Shown one piece after another: positions 38,885-48,600 of a DNA stretch of 64,000 nucleotides; position 1 is the first letter of the stretch; each line of letters begins with the position of its first letter. A program made the position numbers and the translations under genes. The notes below the pieces were generated by a model. It was not told the DNA's origin, did no database searches, and worked only from the letters and a program-made list of their open reading frames with translations. This DNA comes from Pyrinomonadaceae bacterium (GTDB lineage: Bacteria > Acidobacteriota > Blastocatellia > Pyrinomonadales > Pyrinomonadaceae), in NCBI GenBank assembly GCA_028284415.1, contig JANQRU010000004.1:1054001-1118000 (forward strand). Direction: 5' to 3'.

Positions 38885-39240
38885 AGTTCTCCTCCAACTA
38901 AATCAATTAGATTTTTGTAAAAGCTAAAAAGACTTATCTTTTTGGCTAGTCGTTTCGTTTTTTTCATTTGTCCATCAGCAGTTTTCAGTTTTCCGCCATA
39001 TTTTTTGAAAGTACGGATTGTTTGTGTAATGCCTCGGTTAAAAATAAATTTGAATAGATAACCTCCAAAACATCAGCTCTGTTTTTTTCTTTCTTTCTCA
39101 AGCGAAGAGAAAAACTATGACTTTTTACAGGTCTTCCCATGAATCACGAGGTTAGTTAGAGAAACCTCGGTATCAAAGATATGGTGCCTGAAAAAAGTGT
39201 CAAAAGAATCTAAGGACTCCCTAGAAAACTTAGGAAGCTA
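38885..39240. other. Leader/intergenic stretch of the beta-helix gene, no gene
   Basis: No coding frame is convincing here. A hairpin CGAGGTT...AACCTCG lies near 39141-39168. Together with 39406-39897, which is also gene-free and A/T-rich, this should contain the minus-strand promoter of the beta-helix gene. Confidence 0.4.
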
Positions 39241-39405
39241 GACAACCATTAAAGACAGCTGTGCTGATCGGATTTGTCTTTATGTAAAGGAATGCGATAA
39301 GATGCAGATTAGTGTTAGGCATCTTGTACACAATCCATTTGTGTCAAAGATATCTAAATGGCAAGGGAAGTAATTGCAGTTATTTCTCTTGCCTATCTAT
39401 TTTTT
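39241..39405 (+). ncRNA. Candidate structured RNA, copy B
   Basis: This is a diverged copy of the element at 34434-34641. P1 pairs CATT and AAAGACA (about 39246-39257) with TGTCTTT and AATG. The motif AATGCGATAAGATGC (39291-39305) replaces GATGCGTTATGATGC. P2 is AAGATGC with GCATCTT (39299-39305, 39319-39325). P3 is ACACAA with TTGTGT (39328-39333, 39339-39344). P4 is a 14-bp terminator stem with two G-U pairs (39360-39373, 39380-39393) and a TATCTATTTTTT tail. It lies upstream of the beta-helix gene on the opposite strand. Confidence 0.5.
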
Positions 39406-39897
39406 AAAAGACCTAACTACAGTTTTCTAAGTAAAAAGATAAGAAAACTCTCCAGTAAAAAAACCACCTTGATTTGTTTCATGTTCGAAAGCAAACCTAG
39501 AAGGCGGTATAAGCAACTTATGCTTTTTTTTGAATATGCAGGAGTTTTCTTTCACTTTTTATTTCTCTACTTTCAAATAAAAGTTTGAATCAAAAACAAT
39601 AGGACAAATTTTCAAGGCTATCACCCTGAAAAAATGAAAAACAAATATAGTGAAAAGGATAAGTCAAACTTATTCTACATTTCCTCCTTTGTCAAGAAAA
39701 AATTCTATTTACAAAATAACTGTCCAGTTGAAATTTAGTATTTGATGATTTACTCAAAATCGAAACATGTTTATCAATTCTCTTTCATCTGAATGGGACA
39801 CAAATAATTTTAATCCAATATCAATTTTACAAAGTGATATGAAAATAATCTCTTCTTTTAGAGCGATAGCTTTTTCCGATTTCGATTGACAAATTCT

Positions 39898-40326
39898 TTA
39901 GTTACACAAACTTCTGGCAACGTAAGTCTTGTTTCCATTTGAATTTATATAATAACAACCACCTCTCGGACCCCGTATATATGTTCGATAAGTTTTGGTT
40001 CTTCGTGGTTTAGTTCGTCTCGTTTTTGAGCGAGTTTGAGCTGGCTGGCTTATTACACTCCGACTTTTAAGAGAAGAACTATCAGTTAGTTTGATGGTGT
40101 TACCGTGTATCCATCCAACATAATCAGTTGCCTGCACTAAGAACCAAACTCCTTTTTGTTTGATTACTTCAACTAGTGTGTCATTTGGTAACACATCAAC
40201 TACTTTTCCTTTGGTGGTTGGCGTTCCTCTTAAGTTAGCGTTTTCAGAAATAACCGTTGCGTCCTGCGAATAATTAGATATACAGAAACTACAAACAAAA
40301 ATTAGCGACAAAATATATTTTCTCAT
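39898..40326 (-). CDS. Secreted SH3b-domain protein
   Basis: A signal peptide (ending SNYSQ) is followed by a bacterial SH3 domain (about residues 23-82: VISENANLRGTPTTKGKVVD, then GVWFLVQATDYVGWIHG). A basic Arg/Thr-rich linker leads to a C-terminal GPRGGCYYINSNGNKTYV unit with two cysteines. SH3b domains usually bind peptidoglycan. It lies 89 bases downstream of the EEP-fold gene and may be in its operon. Confidence 0.85.
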   Translation of the reverse strand: MRKYILSLIFVCSFCISNYSQDATVISENANLRGTPTTKGKVVDVLPNDTLVEVIKQKGVWFLVQATDYVGWIHGNTIKLTDSSSLKSRSVISQPAQTRSKTRRTKPRRTKTYRTYIRGPRGGCYYINSNGNKTYVARSLCN

Positions 40327-40415
40327 AGTGACGTTTTTTATTATTTTCTCTATTGATTATATTTATGAATAATCAATCAATTAGTTTACAACAAAGAAAG
40401 TATTATTTGGTGTAA

Positions 40416-41414
40416 TTAGTCATCATCATTTAATAACTTTACTGACAACCGAATCATATAATGGTCTGAATAAAACAAATCGAAAAAGTCCTCCAACACA
40501 TACTCAGGCTTATATACATCCAGTTTTGAGATTGAAAACTCCGACTGTCCTTTTGGTACGAACGCCCGATCAAATGTAGCCCTCTTCGATTGATAGGGAG
40601 TAGTTGTAAATAGCTTTCCGTCATTCAAATCGGTAAATCCGGCATTGGCAATTTTCTTAGCGGTCATTTCGGAACGATTTCCTAAAACACTTTTTGATTC
40701 TTTAGCCGTGAGAATATTCGTATCACCAATGATGATGATGTCTTTTTCATTATTGTAGTGTTGACGCAAGCGATCTAATGATTGCACTAAATAATCGGCT
40801 TCTTTTTCCCTTTGCAGAATATGTTTCTTTTTGTCAGTTTTATTTCTCCCCGTATTGGCTTTCATGTGAACAGAAACTATCAAAAAATCTGATTTATTAT
40901 TTAGGGGCTGTATCTTAATTGCAGTCGCATATCTATCCCAGTAACGAGGACTGGAAGGCATGTTATTTGGAAGAAATCGATATTCTTTGCCGATATTTTT
41001 AACCTTCTTTTCATTCCAGGCGATACCCGTCAATTGAGTCTTTTCACCCTGCCTTCTTTTGGGAAACAGCTTATATTTCCACTTTGTCTTTTGGTATTTA
41101 TTTAGCAAGTTAAATGTTTGATTCAGGACGAAGTTGGTGCGAGGTTGGGAGGACATATTATATCTGTACATTACTGTGTCTGAGATTTCCTGAAGAGCTA
41201 AAATATCAACATTACTATTGTGAATATAAACTGCTAAATCTCCCGAGTTTTGAAGGATTGCATCACTTCGGCTCTTTGGCGTCCCAAGCCATTGAATATT
41301 CCAAGAGCCAATAACTATTTCATCACCTGCTTGGGCATGGTAGTTTGGAGGAGTACAAAGTAATAAAAATAGTAAAATACCGACACAGGCGACTTTAATA
41401 AAAGAGCGATTCAT
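40416..41414 (-). CDS. Secreted endonuclease/exonuclease/phosphatase-fold hydrolase
   Basis: The 332-residue protein has a signal sequence (cleavage near YHAQA, residue 29) and the EEP catalytic motifs in order: GSWNIQWLG, LALQEI, IVSVHMKA, IIIGDTNI and SDHYMI. These supply the metal-binding Asn, Glu, His, Asp-x-Asn and Asp-His of DNase I-like enzymes. The substrate could be DNA or a phospholipid/phosphoester outside the cytosol. Its location beside toxin-like proteins favours an extracellular nuclease, which is inference. Confidence 0.9.
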   Translation of the reverse strand: MNRSFIKVACVGILLFLLLCTPPNYHAQAGDEIVIGSWNIQWLGTPKSRSDAILQNSGDLAVYIHNSNVDILALQEISDTVMYRYNMSSQPRTNFVLNQTFNLLNKYQKTKWKYKLFPKRRQGEKTQLTGIAWNEKKVKNIGKEYRFLPNNMPSSPRYWDRYATAIKIQPLNNKSDFLIVSVHMKANTGRNKTDKKKHILQREKEADYLVQSLDRLRQHYNNEKDIIIIGDTNILTAKESKSVLGNRSEMTAKKIANAGFTDLNDGKLFTTTPYQSKRATFDRAFVPKGQSEFSISKLDVYKPEYVLEDFFDLFYSDHYMIRLSVKLLNDDD

Positions 41415-41689
41415 ATAAGTAATTTCTCCTTATTTTGATTTAGGTTGAAAATATATTCTACTTTGTTATGTCAATATGAGCAGATATATTACACAATATG
41501 TCTGCTATTTATGAGAGTATATTGCTTAAACTCTTAAATTTACTTTAGTTGACATCGTAGAAAACACTGATGGAAGAATTAAGAAGAAGAAAAAATGACT
41601 AATGCTCTTAACATCAAAACTGATACTCGCATAAATATCAAAGTCCGCTGAGTTTACAAACACCACACATTCAGTGATTTCTAAAAAAA

Positions 41690-41711
41690 ATCGGATCAAA
41701 GATGATCCGAT
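41690..41711 (-). terminator. Intrinsic terminator
   Basis: A 9-bp stem, ATCGGATCA (41690-41698) with TGATCCGAT (41703-41711), ends on the minus strand in a run of eight T. It closes the transcript of the 41755-42699 gene. The remaining 41415-41754 gap holds no convincing gene. Confidence 0.88.
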
Positions 41712-41754
41712 CACTATGCTATTAATTGTTAAATAAATGAAAATCTAATTGTAA

Positions 41755-42699
41755 TTAGGAAGTCTGAGAACAAGGCTTTTTAGGCTTTAACCATTTTGGT
41801 TTTCTTACATTATTTTTCAAGAAATCCAAACCCAGTCCAATTTTTATATCATCATCATAATCAGGTAAACCTTTTCCACAAGCAAAAGCTTCCATACTAT
41901 CAGCTACTGAATCAAGATTCTCTCTTAAATCATTGTATGCCCCTATAAAATCAAGATTACCATCCATTTGAACGTTTACTTTACCCTTAAATATACGCTT
42001 AGAGTATGTATATATATCCTCACGAATAAGTTGACAATCTTTACTTTTAGCATCAATTTTATCAACAAAATTAAATTCCCATTTGAGGCTACCTTTAGGA
42101 ACTGTCCTCACGTCCTTAAACGGAGAAAAATCATCGTGCCACTGCTTCAAGCTAACCGGTCTAATTTGGCTTGTTGGGTCAAAAATCATCGTGACAACAT
42201 TATTATTCATCCTTTTGACATCTATGGTCGGAGCAGTATGCATGCCCCAATTAAATGAAAAAGGATGAATAATTTTTGTGCCCGGTATATATGATCTCAT
42301 TTCAGATGCAATCAAAAACACCTTCATCGGTCGAATACCGTATTTCATAATCTCCCGGCACATTAAGTGTGAACGCATCTGACATTCCGTTTGAGCGAAA
42401 TTGTGTGGAAGCATATACCCTTTGACAGTGGTTTTTTTTAGGTGAGCGACTTTGCCACGCTTTTTATAAATTAGCTTCGGTCTGATGTTTTTGTTTAATT
42501 TCCCAAACAATTCAAAAGCCTCAGACTCCGAAATAACTCTTCTTGTCGGAAGGTTGTTTGGATCAAAACGCTTATTATAAACAAGGTCACTACTGTTATT
42601 TGTAACCGTTTGAGCAAAATCAGGTTTGGGATTGATTAACAGACCAAGGGAAGTAATTGCACTTGCCTTGAGGAAGGAGCGTCGGGAAAATTTATTCAT
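41755..42699 (-). CDS. Tat-exported protein-glutaminase-like enzyme
   Basis: A twin-arginine signal opens the protein (SRRSFLKASA, cleavage near PDFAQ, residue 30). The middle carries a pattern seen in protein-glutaminase/deamidase folds: Cys106 in TECQMRSHLMCREI, then His154 in WGMHTAPTI and Asp174 in MIFDPTS. Such enzymes deamidate protein glutamines and occur both as secreted enzymes and as toxin domains. The C-terminal 130 residues are unassigned. A terminator follows. The assignment rests on motif spacing only. Confidence 0.68.
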   Translation of the reverse strand: MNKFSRRSFLKASAITSLGLLINPKPDFAQTVTNNSSDLVYNKRFDPNNLPTRRVISESEAFELFGKLNKNIRPKLIYKKRGKVAHLKKTTVKGYMLPHNFAQTECQMRSHLMCREIMKYGIRPMKVFLIASEMRSYIPGTKIIHPFSFNWGMHTAPTIDVKRMNNNVVTMIFDPTSQIRPVSLKQWHDDFSPFKDVRTVPKGSLKWEFNFVDKIDAKSKDCQLIREDIYTYSKRIFKGKVNVQMDGNLDFIGAYNDLRENLDSVADSMEAFACGKGLPDYDDDIKIGLGLDFLKNNVRKPKWLKPKKPCSQTS

Positions 42700-42857
42700 T
42701 TAAGTTAATAATCGAACTAGTAAAAGAGGATTAACGTAACAGCAGATTCATTAATCAAAACGTTGGATGGAGAGGTCTTTTAAGGGGTTGGCTGTTTTCG
42801 GTTAGACTTTACAAATTTTCGGCTACAAAACTAGAAAACACTAGGGGTTAAAAAGCA

Positions 42858-43487
42858 ATGGGCTTGCTAAGGTTCATCTTCAGATTTACCCATATGACTT
42901 TCAAACAGCTAAAGTCAAAGAAAATCAAGAGCTATAAATCAAATCAAACTATTGACGAATTAAACAGACTTTTCAAGGTTATAAAAAACAAACGTGATAA
43001 AGCAATTTTTCTAATTGCTTACCGACACGGATTAAGAGCGTCTGAAGTAGGATTATTAAATATAGACGACATGGATTTCTCTAAACAAAGGATTATGATT
43101 AATAGGCTAAAAGGATCACTTTCAGGAGTGCATCCACTTCAGCCGGACGAAAGCAGAATTCTTAAAAGTTATCTTAAAACTCGAAAGAGTGAGTCTCCTA
43201 CTGTTTTCGTGTCTAACAGGAATTTACCAATTAGCCGAAAGACATTAGATGTACAGATAAAAAAATACGGAGCAAAAGCCAAACTTCCAAAAGACAAACA
43301 ACATTTTCACGTTCTCAAACATTCAATAGCGACTCACCTACTCGATACAGGAGAAGCGGAACTTAGGTTTGTGCAAGATTGGCTTGGACACGCCAACATT
43401 CAAAATACAGTTATTTATACTACGCTCGTATCAAAGACCCGAGAAAAGAAAGCGAGAAAGCATTTTATGAAAATGCCAAAGTTTTAA
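42858..43487 (+). CDS. Small tyrosine recombinase
   Basis: The protein of 209 residues is a catalytic domain with almost no core-binding domain. The active-site Arg is in YRHGLRASEVG, the beta-hairpin Lys in RLKGS, the HxLK box reads HVLKHSIATHL (Lys replaces the second Arg, a known variant), His is in WLGHANI and the nucleophile Tyr in VIYTTL. A later Met (residue 13) could be the true start. It resembles recombinases carried on mobile elements and may belong to a nested or older insertion. Confidence 0.88.
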   Translation: MGLLRFIFRFTHMTFKQLKSKKIKSYKSNQTIDELNRLFKVIKNKRDKAIFLIAYRHGLRASEVGLLNIDDMDFSKQRIMINRLKGSLSGVHPLQPDESRILKSYLKTRKSESPTVFVSNRNLPISRKTLDVQIKKYGAKAKLPKDKQHFHVLKHSIATHLLDTGEAELRFVQDWLGHANIQNTVIYTTLVSKTREKKARKHFMKMPKF

Positions 43488-43552
43488 GAAAATAGTAATT
43501 ATTGTCGCTATTTTCTAAACTAGGCTTTAACAAATCCCAAAAAAGGTAAAAA

Positions 43553-44801
43553 TTGAATATGTTTGACTTTTCAATATTTCGTAAATTTTTTCTGTCAATT
43601 ATTGCCTATCTCTTAGGAGGCATAGGACTACTAACAAGTATTATTAAAGATGCCACTTTTCCTAACGATTATACTTCAATATCTGCTTTACAAACATGGA
43701 TATTACAGCCAAAGAATATGTCTGCGGTTATCTCATCACTTTTAGTTGGTTTAGGTACATATTGGACTATTAAGCAAATGAGAAGCCCTACTGTGGCTAC
43801 TCAGGAGACTTCTAAACGTATTGAGACAGACTTAAAAGAAGTAAAAAGTGAAATTATTAAAGAATTAGATTTAGTTAGCAAATATTATGATTTGCCGTTG
43901 GAATATATCAATCGATTGCCAACTGCTTTACTGGTAGCTGATTACGGTATCATTCCATATGATGATGCTTTGGGAACCAAAGCTAATCTACTCTCTTGGA
44001 TAACTAAAAATAATTCCCCGTCTGGTTTACTTCTCACTGCAAAAGCAGGTTATGGCAAGACCCGTCTTGCGTTTGAAATAATAAATGAGTTGAATCAAGA
44101 TAACTGGAACGCTGGGTTTATCACCCGTGAGGCGTTTAATAAAAAAAAATATCACCGGTGAGGTTGATTTTGAAAATAGAGTAAAACGCTTATTAAAGGA
44201 TCGTACTAGAAAAGGAATCTTTCTCGTTTTAGATTATGCCGAAGTTCGACAAACTGATGTAAAGCGACTAGCGAATGTAGTTACACAGATGTCAAACGAC
44301 GATTTTCCTGTTCGCATATTGTTACTAGCTCGAAAAGCTGGGCAATGGTGGGATGAGCTACTTACTGAAAGTCGAAGTGTTAAGTTACTTTTTGATTCTG
44401 TTCCAATGACTCATGAAAATGATTTTCCTGTCGAGTATAGGGAAAAATTTTTCATGAAAACAGCGGAAGCTTTTGCTTCAAAATTAAAGTTAGCAAATAA
44501 AGAATTAATATCACCCACTTGGTCAGCCCAACCAATGCCTTCCGAGCGTCTAAGCAAACTTATGGATGCAAGCCCTTTATTACTTTCTTTTGAGGCTTAT
44601 TTGTATGTACGCGGAGTAGCTGAAGATGAATCTGTCATGGTTGAGATGAAACGTGAAGAACGCCGTCACTGGATGCGTTCACTCAAAGTTGATATGTTAG
44701 GCGAAAACAAAACTCACGATTATATGATTGAAGCTATGCAATTTTGTACTTCACTGATTACACTACTTCAAGGTACGACTCTACAGGCTTATGATGAATG
44801 A
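43553..44801 (+). pseudogene. Membrane-anchored P-loop NTPase split by a frameshift
   Basis: Two frames form one protein. The first (43553-44161) has two hydrophobic segments (near residues 10-27 and 55-70), a helical linker and Walker A AKAGYGKTRLAFE. The second begins within 44127-44160 and continues with RKGIFLVLDYAEVRQ (Walker B) and a helical C-terminal part. The junction is at a run of nine A near 44141-44149. This could be a true frameshift mutation, programmed slippage or a sequence error. The organisation resembles STAND-type NTPases used in bacterial defence. The 3' end seems cut off at 44801, where a foreign fragment begins. Confidence 0.65.
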
Positions 44802-44868
44802 ATATGGACTCTCAAAAGCAACGGTCTATCGTTATCTCAATACAAAAGAATCTACTTCAACCAAATAG
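44794..44868 (+). pseudogene. Serine recombinase C-terminal HTH remnant
   Basis: This 24-codon frame reads MNEYGLSKATVYRYLNTK and stops at TAG. GLSKATVYRYL matches the C-terminal helix-turn-helix of Hin/resolvase-type serine recombinases, whose catalytic part is absent. It overlaps the end of the NTPase fragment and probably marks a past rearrangement. Confidence 0.5.
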
Positions 44869-44977
44869 CTTATTTTTTGCAACAGTGCCATAAAAAAAGC
44901 TGCCTTTCATTTAACCCTTTCTTCTTAAAACAGTTTATAATTTTACAGACTGCTCTGCATTCATATTGCAGATCGCT

Positions 44978-45580
44978 TTAAATTCCCTCATTTAAAATTA
45001 CCAATTTCCACAAAAACTCCTTTCCGTTCCAATAAATAACTCCAACAGAGTCTTCCCAAGTCATCACAATTGATTCACCCTTAGGTGAAATATTTATAGG
45101 ATTATTTTTGTGATCTACAAGATCCTTGATTTCATCAGCAGTTTGAATATCCCAAGTCCTTAAACTCCAAAAAGGTGGGGTTTTTAGTGCTGGTCCTATA
45201 AGAACAGCCTTTTTTTTCTTGCTTGCGAAGCAAACTAATAAACCTTCCTTTTTATTTTCCACATTTTCAACCGTAATTGCATAATCTATATTACCGTCTC
45301 CATCAAAATCCCCACGCAAAAAGAAAGGATTGTGTGAAGCAAAAAAGTTTAGCTTGTTCAAGACTAAAGATTTATTATTGTCAGAACAATCCTGAACAAA
45401 CATTGGAATTTGTTTTTCATAGTTTCGTTCTTGTCCCAATTTCTCTTTTTTTTCTATCAACAAATTCTCAGATTCATCCACTTGGTTTTTGGGTGTTTCT
45501 TTTGAATTAAGTACAAAAATAGTTATCGTTGCCAAACAACCACAAATAAGTAAACAAAAAATCGTAGTGTACTTTTTCAT
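44978..45580 (-). CDS. Membrane-anchored protein, candidate immunity gene for RHS protein 2
   Basis: An N-terminal hydrophobic segment (about residues 5-27, including ICGCLATITIF) would anchor it with the rest in the periplasm; CGC could also be a lipobox. The mature part has an FG-GAP-like calcium-loop sequence DFDGDGNIDYAI and several aromatic strands. It lies 58 bases downstream of RHS protein 2, whose toxin domain should attack peptidoglycan. A periplasmic, anchored neighbour is the expected form of an immunity protein. No sequence family supports this; it is inferred from position. Confidence 0.7.
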   Translation of the reverse strand: MKKYTTIFCLLICGCLATITIFVLNSKETPKNQVDESENLLIEKKEKLGQERNYEKQIPMFVQDCSDNNKSLVLNKLNFFASHNPFFLRGDFDGDGNIDYAITVENVENKKEGLLVCFASKKKKAVLIGPALKTPPFWSLRTWDIQTADEIKDLVDHKNNPINISPKGESIVMTWEDSVGVIYWNGKEFLWKLVILNEGI

Positions 45581-45638
45581 CTGATTCTCCTTTAAGAGTT
45601 AAAACTTGAAATCAAATATTTTATTTTCAAATCATAGC

Positions 45639-48600
45639 TTATTTTTTTCTAGACTTTCTTCTTACAGCAGGATATGTTTTCTGCATATGCAAATGATTTC
45701 TGTGTATGGATTTCAACTTCTCACTTAAATCTTGAAGTCCAAATCTTGCGGGATGCCCAGTAATCATACTATCTAAGTCTGCATTTTCGTTTCTAAATAG
45801 CTCCAAAATCTTTTTCGTTCTTCCAACGTCAGCAAGTTGAGAAGCTTTATCTCCTTTAAGCACCAAACCATTAGAACCCATATACCGCAAATCTATATTA
45901 TTGCCTCTACGATGCGAACCTTTAGATTTTCTATCCGTAGTGCCATCATAAAATGAACCGGAAGACATAGATAGTTTTGCATCTCTTAATCCAACCCTAG
46001 TATATAAAGCCATATATCTTAAGGCAACATTAAACAAAGCAGAGGCACTTTTTGCACTTAAATAAGGCTCACAACCGTTTGCTTTTGTACAAGGACCTAG
46101 TCTCGCGGCTTCAAAAACAAAAGCAGCATTATGGTGCTTTGAAACTTCTCTTACATCTACCATTCCATATTTGTTGGCTTTATACGTTGTAATGTCTTTT
46201 GCACCTCTAGAACCCAGAACTACTAGGTCTCCATTTTTGGTATAAATTGCAACACTTACCCTACATGTTGCTTTTTTAGGACACTTATCAACCCATTTCC
46301 AACCATTTTTTACCTTTTGCCATATTTCGCCTGTCGGATCAATATAGTTTAAAGGTTTATTTAAGACATAGGAATATCTATTTAGGCTCTGAGGGATCTC
46401 TGGGACAGCACTTAGTAAATAGGTGTCTGCAATATTAAATCTTCCTAGTTGGCTCGAATAATATCTGGTTTGAGCAAAATCAAGGGCAGTTTCACTATCT
46501 CTTTGATACCCAGTAAATTTCTGGTTAGTTGAATCTCCATAGGTATAGCCATGTCCAACCGATCGATTACCCATCCCAATATAGAGCTCTTCCCCAAACG
46601 GCATAAAATCTCTTCTCGATAAAACTGCTCCTGAGCCGTCGGTGATAATTCTTGGACTTCCAAGATGATCGTTTGTCAAATATCTGGTTGTTGGGGTTGC
46701 TTGCGATGTCAGTGTTGAATACTCCGCAACAAGTTTTCCGCCAACATCATAGATAAAAACTACCTCTTCTAACGAAGTGACCTTCTTTACACGTTTACCA
46801 TTTCCATCATAATAATATGTTCCAACGGTAACATTTGAGGAGTTTTTAACTTCCTTTTGCTTATTCTCGGCGTCATAAATGAAAGTTCTTCCCTCAGCAT
46901 CCGAGACAATATTTCCGCTTAGGTCATAGGTATATCCTTGACCGCTTGAGAATCTGTTATTTGATGGGTCAACAGTTGGGTTACATTGATTTGACGGACA
47001 TCCTGTTATTGTTGTGGTATTCGCCACATCAAAATTACGATTACCGTAGCGATCATATGTGTAGGTCTGTTTCCAAGACTGACTTCCTGAAATAGTTTCC
47101 GTTGCTGATTTAATTCGATTAAGTGAATCATAGCTATAGGTTTGAGCGGCTGTAAACCCAGAACTTCCGCCTGCTGTCGGAACAGTTATTGTTTGCGAGA
47201 GAACATTTCCGTTATTATTTGTCGTTCCGTAAGAATAATCTAATTTTAGAAGATTCGTAGCGTTTTGGGTTGTTCCAAGAGCAATCTGGGTCGGTTGTAA
47301 TCTATTGTTGAAGATTGTCGATTCCCAACGATTATTCCCTAACTTAATGGAAGAAATTGCACCGTGTGGAGTGTAACCGAAGTTAGTTGCTCTGTTTTGA
47401 TATGCTCCTGAAGCTGTTTTTGTTTGAACCTGTGTCAGCATTCCATCAGCATCAAGAGTATTCTTCACCTTTCTTCCGGAAGGGTAGGTTTGTTCGATTA
47501 ATTCTCCCGCCATATTATATGTGTAAGCCATTGTATAAGCTGTGCCATCTATTGTTTGTTTCTGAGCCAAGACTCTGCCTAAATTATCAAACGAAGTGTA
47601 TTCGGTTGCGGAAACCGAACTAGACACCTTTGTTAAAAGCCCTTTGGCATAATTTGGAGCAGGGGATGTTGCCTTGCCATCATAGTAATAAGCTACATCG
47701 GGAGTGGAATCGGAATAATCTCTTGTTTTAACCCGATTTAAGTTATCATAAGCATAACTTGTTACAACGCTCCTCGCATCAGTTTTAGATTGAAGATTTC
47801 CATTTAAATCATATGTATAGCTAATCGTTCCGGATTCAGGATTGACAGCACTTATAAGCCTAGATAAAGAATCATAGGAAAATGTTCTTGTCTGCACGCC
47901 TTGTGTGATATTTGTTAAATTATTAAGTGAATTATATGAATAATATGTTGCCTGAGCCGGAGATGAAATGCTTCCCAAACTTCCCGAACTATTTGGTTCA
48001 TCAACTCTTATAATATTTCCCAAAGCATCAGTGATAGAACGTCTTTGCTTTCCAGCTTGATCAGTTAAAGTTATATAGTGTCCTTTTTGACTTCCTATAT
48101 CGGCTATACCATAACTTGTTTGCACTTTGGCATTATCGGAAGTTTTGACCTCTTTTACTCTTCCGGCAACATCATATACATTGGTTGTCCAATTAATTGG
48201 ATCTCCCGAACGATATGGATTTGAGATTTTTTCAATTTTTCCATCCGCATCATATTCGGTATCAACAAATATATCTCCATTTGAATCTATTGTTTTGGTC
48301 TGAATGGTTCTGCCCAAACCGTCATAATAACTGTAGGCTTCTTTCCAGGTTGTTGCATCAATTTGAGTTCGTACTTTTGTATAGCGAGTTGCCGAATTTG
48401 TTCCAACTCCGTATTCAGTTTCCACAATGCTACCTCCTGTCGGAGGAGTAACTTTAGTAGGTCGAAGCAAAACATCATTATATTCCATAAATGTCGTCTG
48501 CCCATTTACATCTGTCGTTGAAGTTGAAAGTCCGGTTGTCATATCGTAGACGGTCGTTGTTTCAAACGCAGTATTTGAACCATTAATGTTTGAAGGATCG

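Noticed and set aside
41526..41714. Minus-strand 62-codon frame after the glutaminase-like gene
   Set aside because: It starts inside the terminator hairpin and gives Phe/Ser-rich sequence without a ribosome-binding site.
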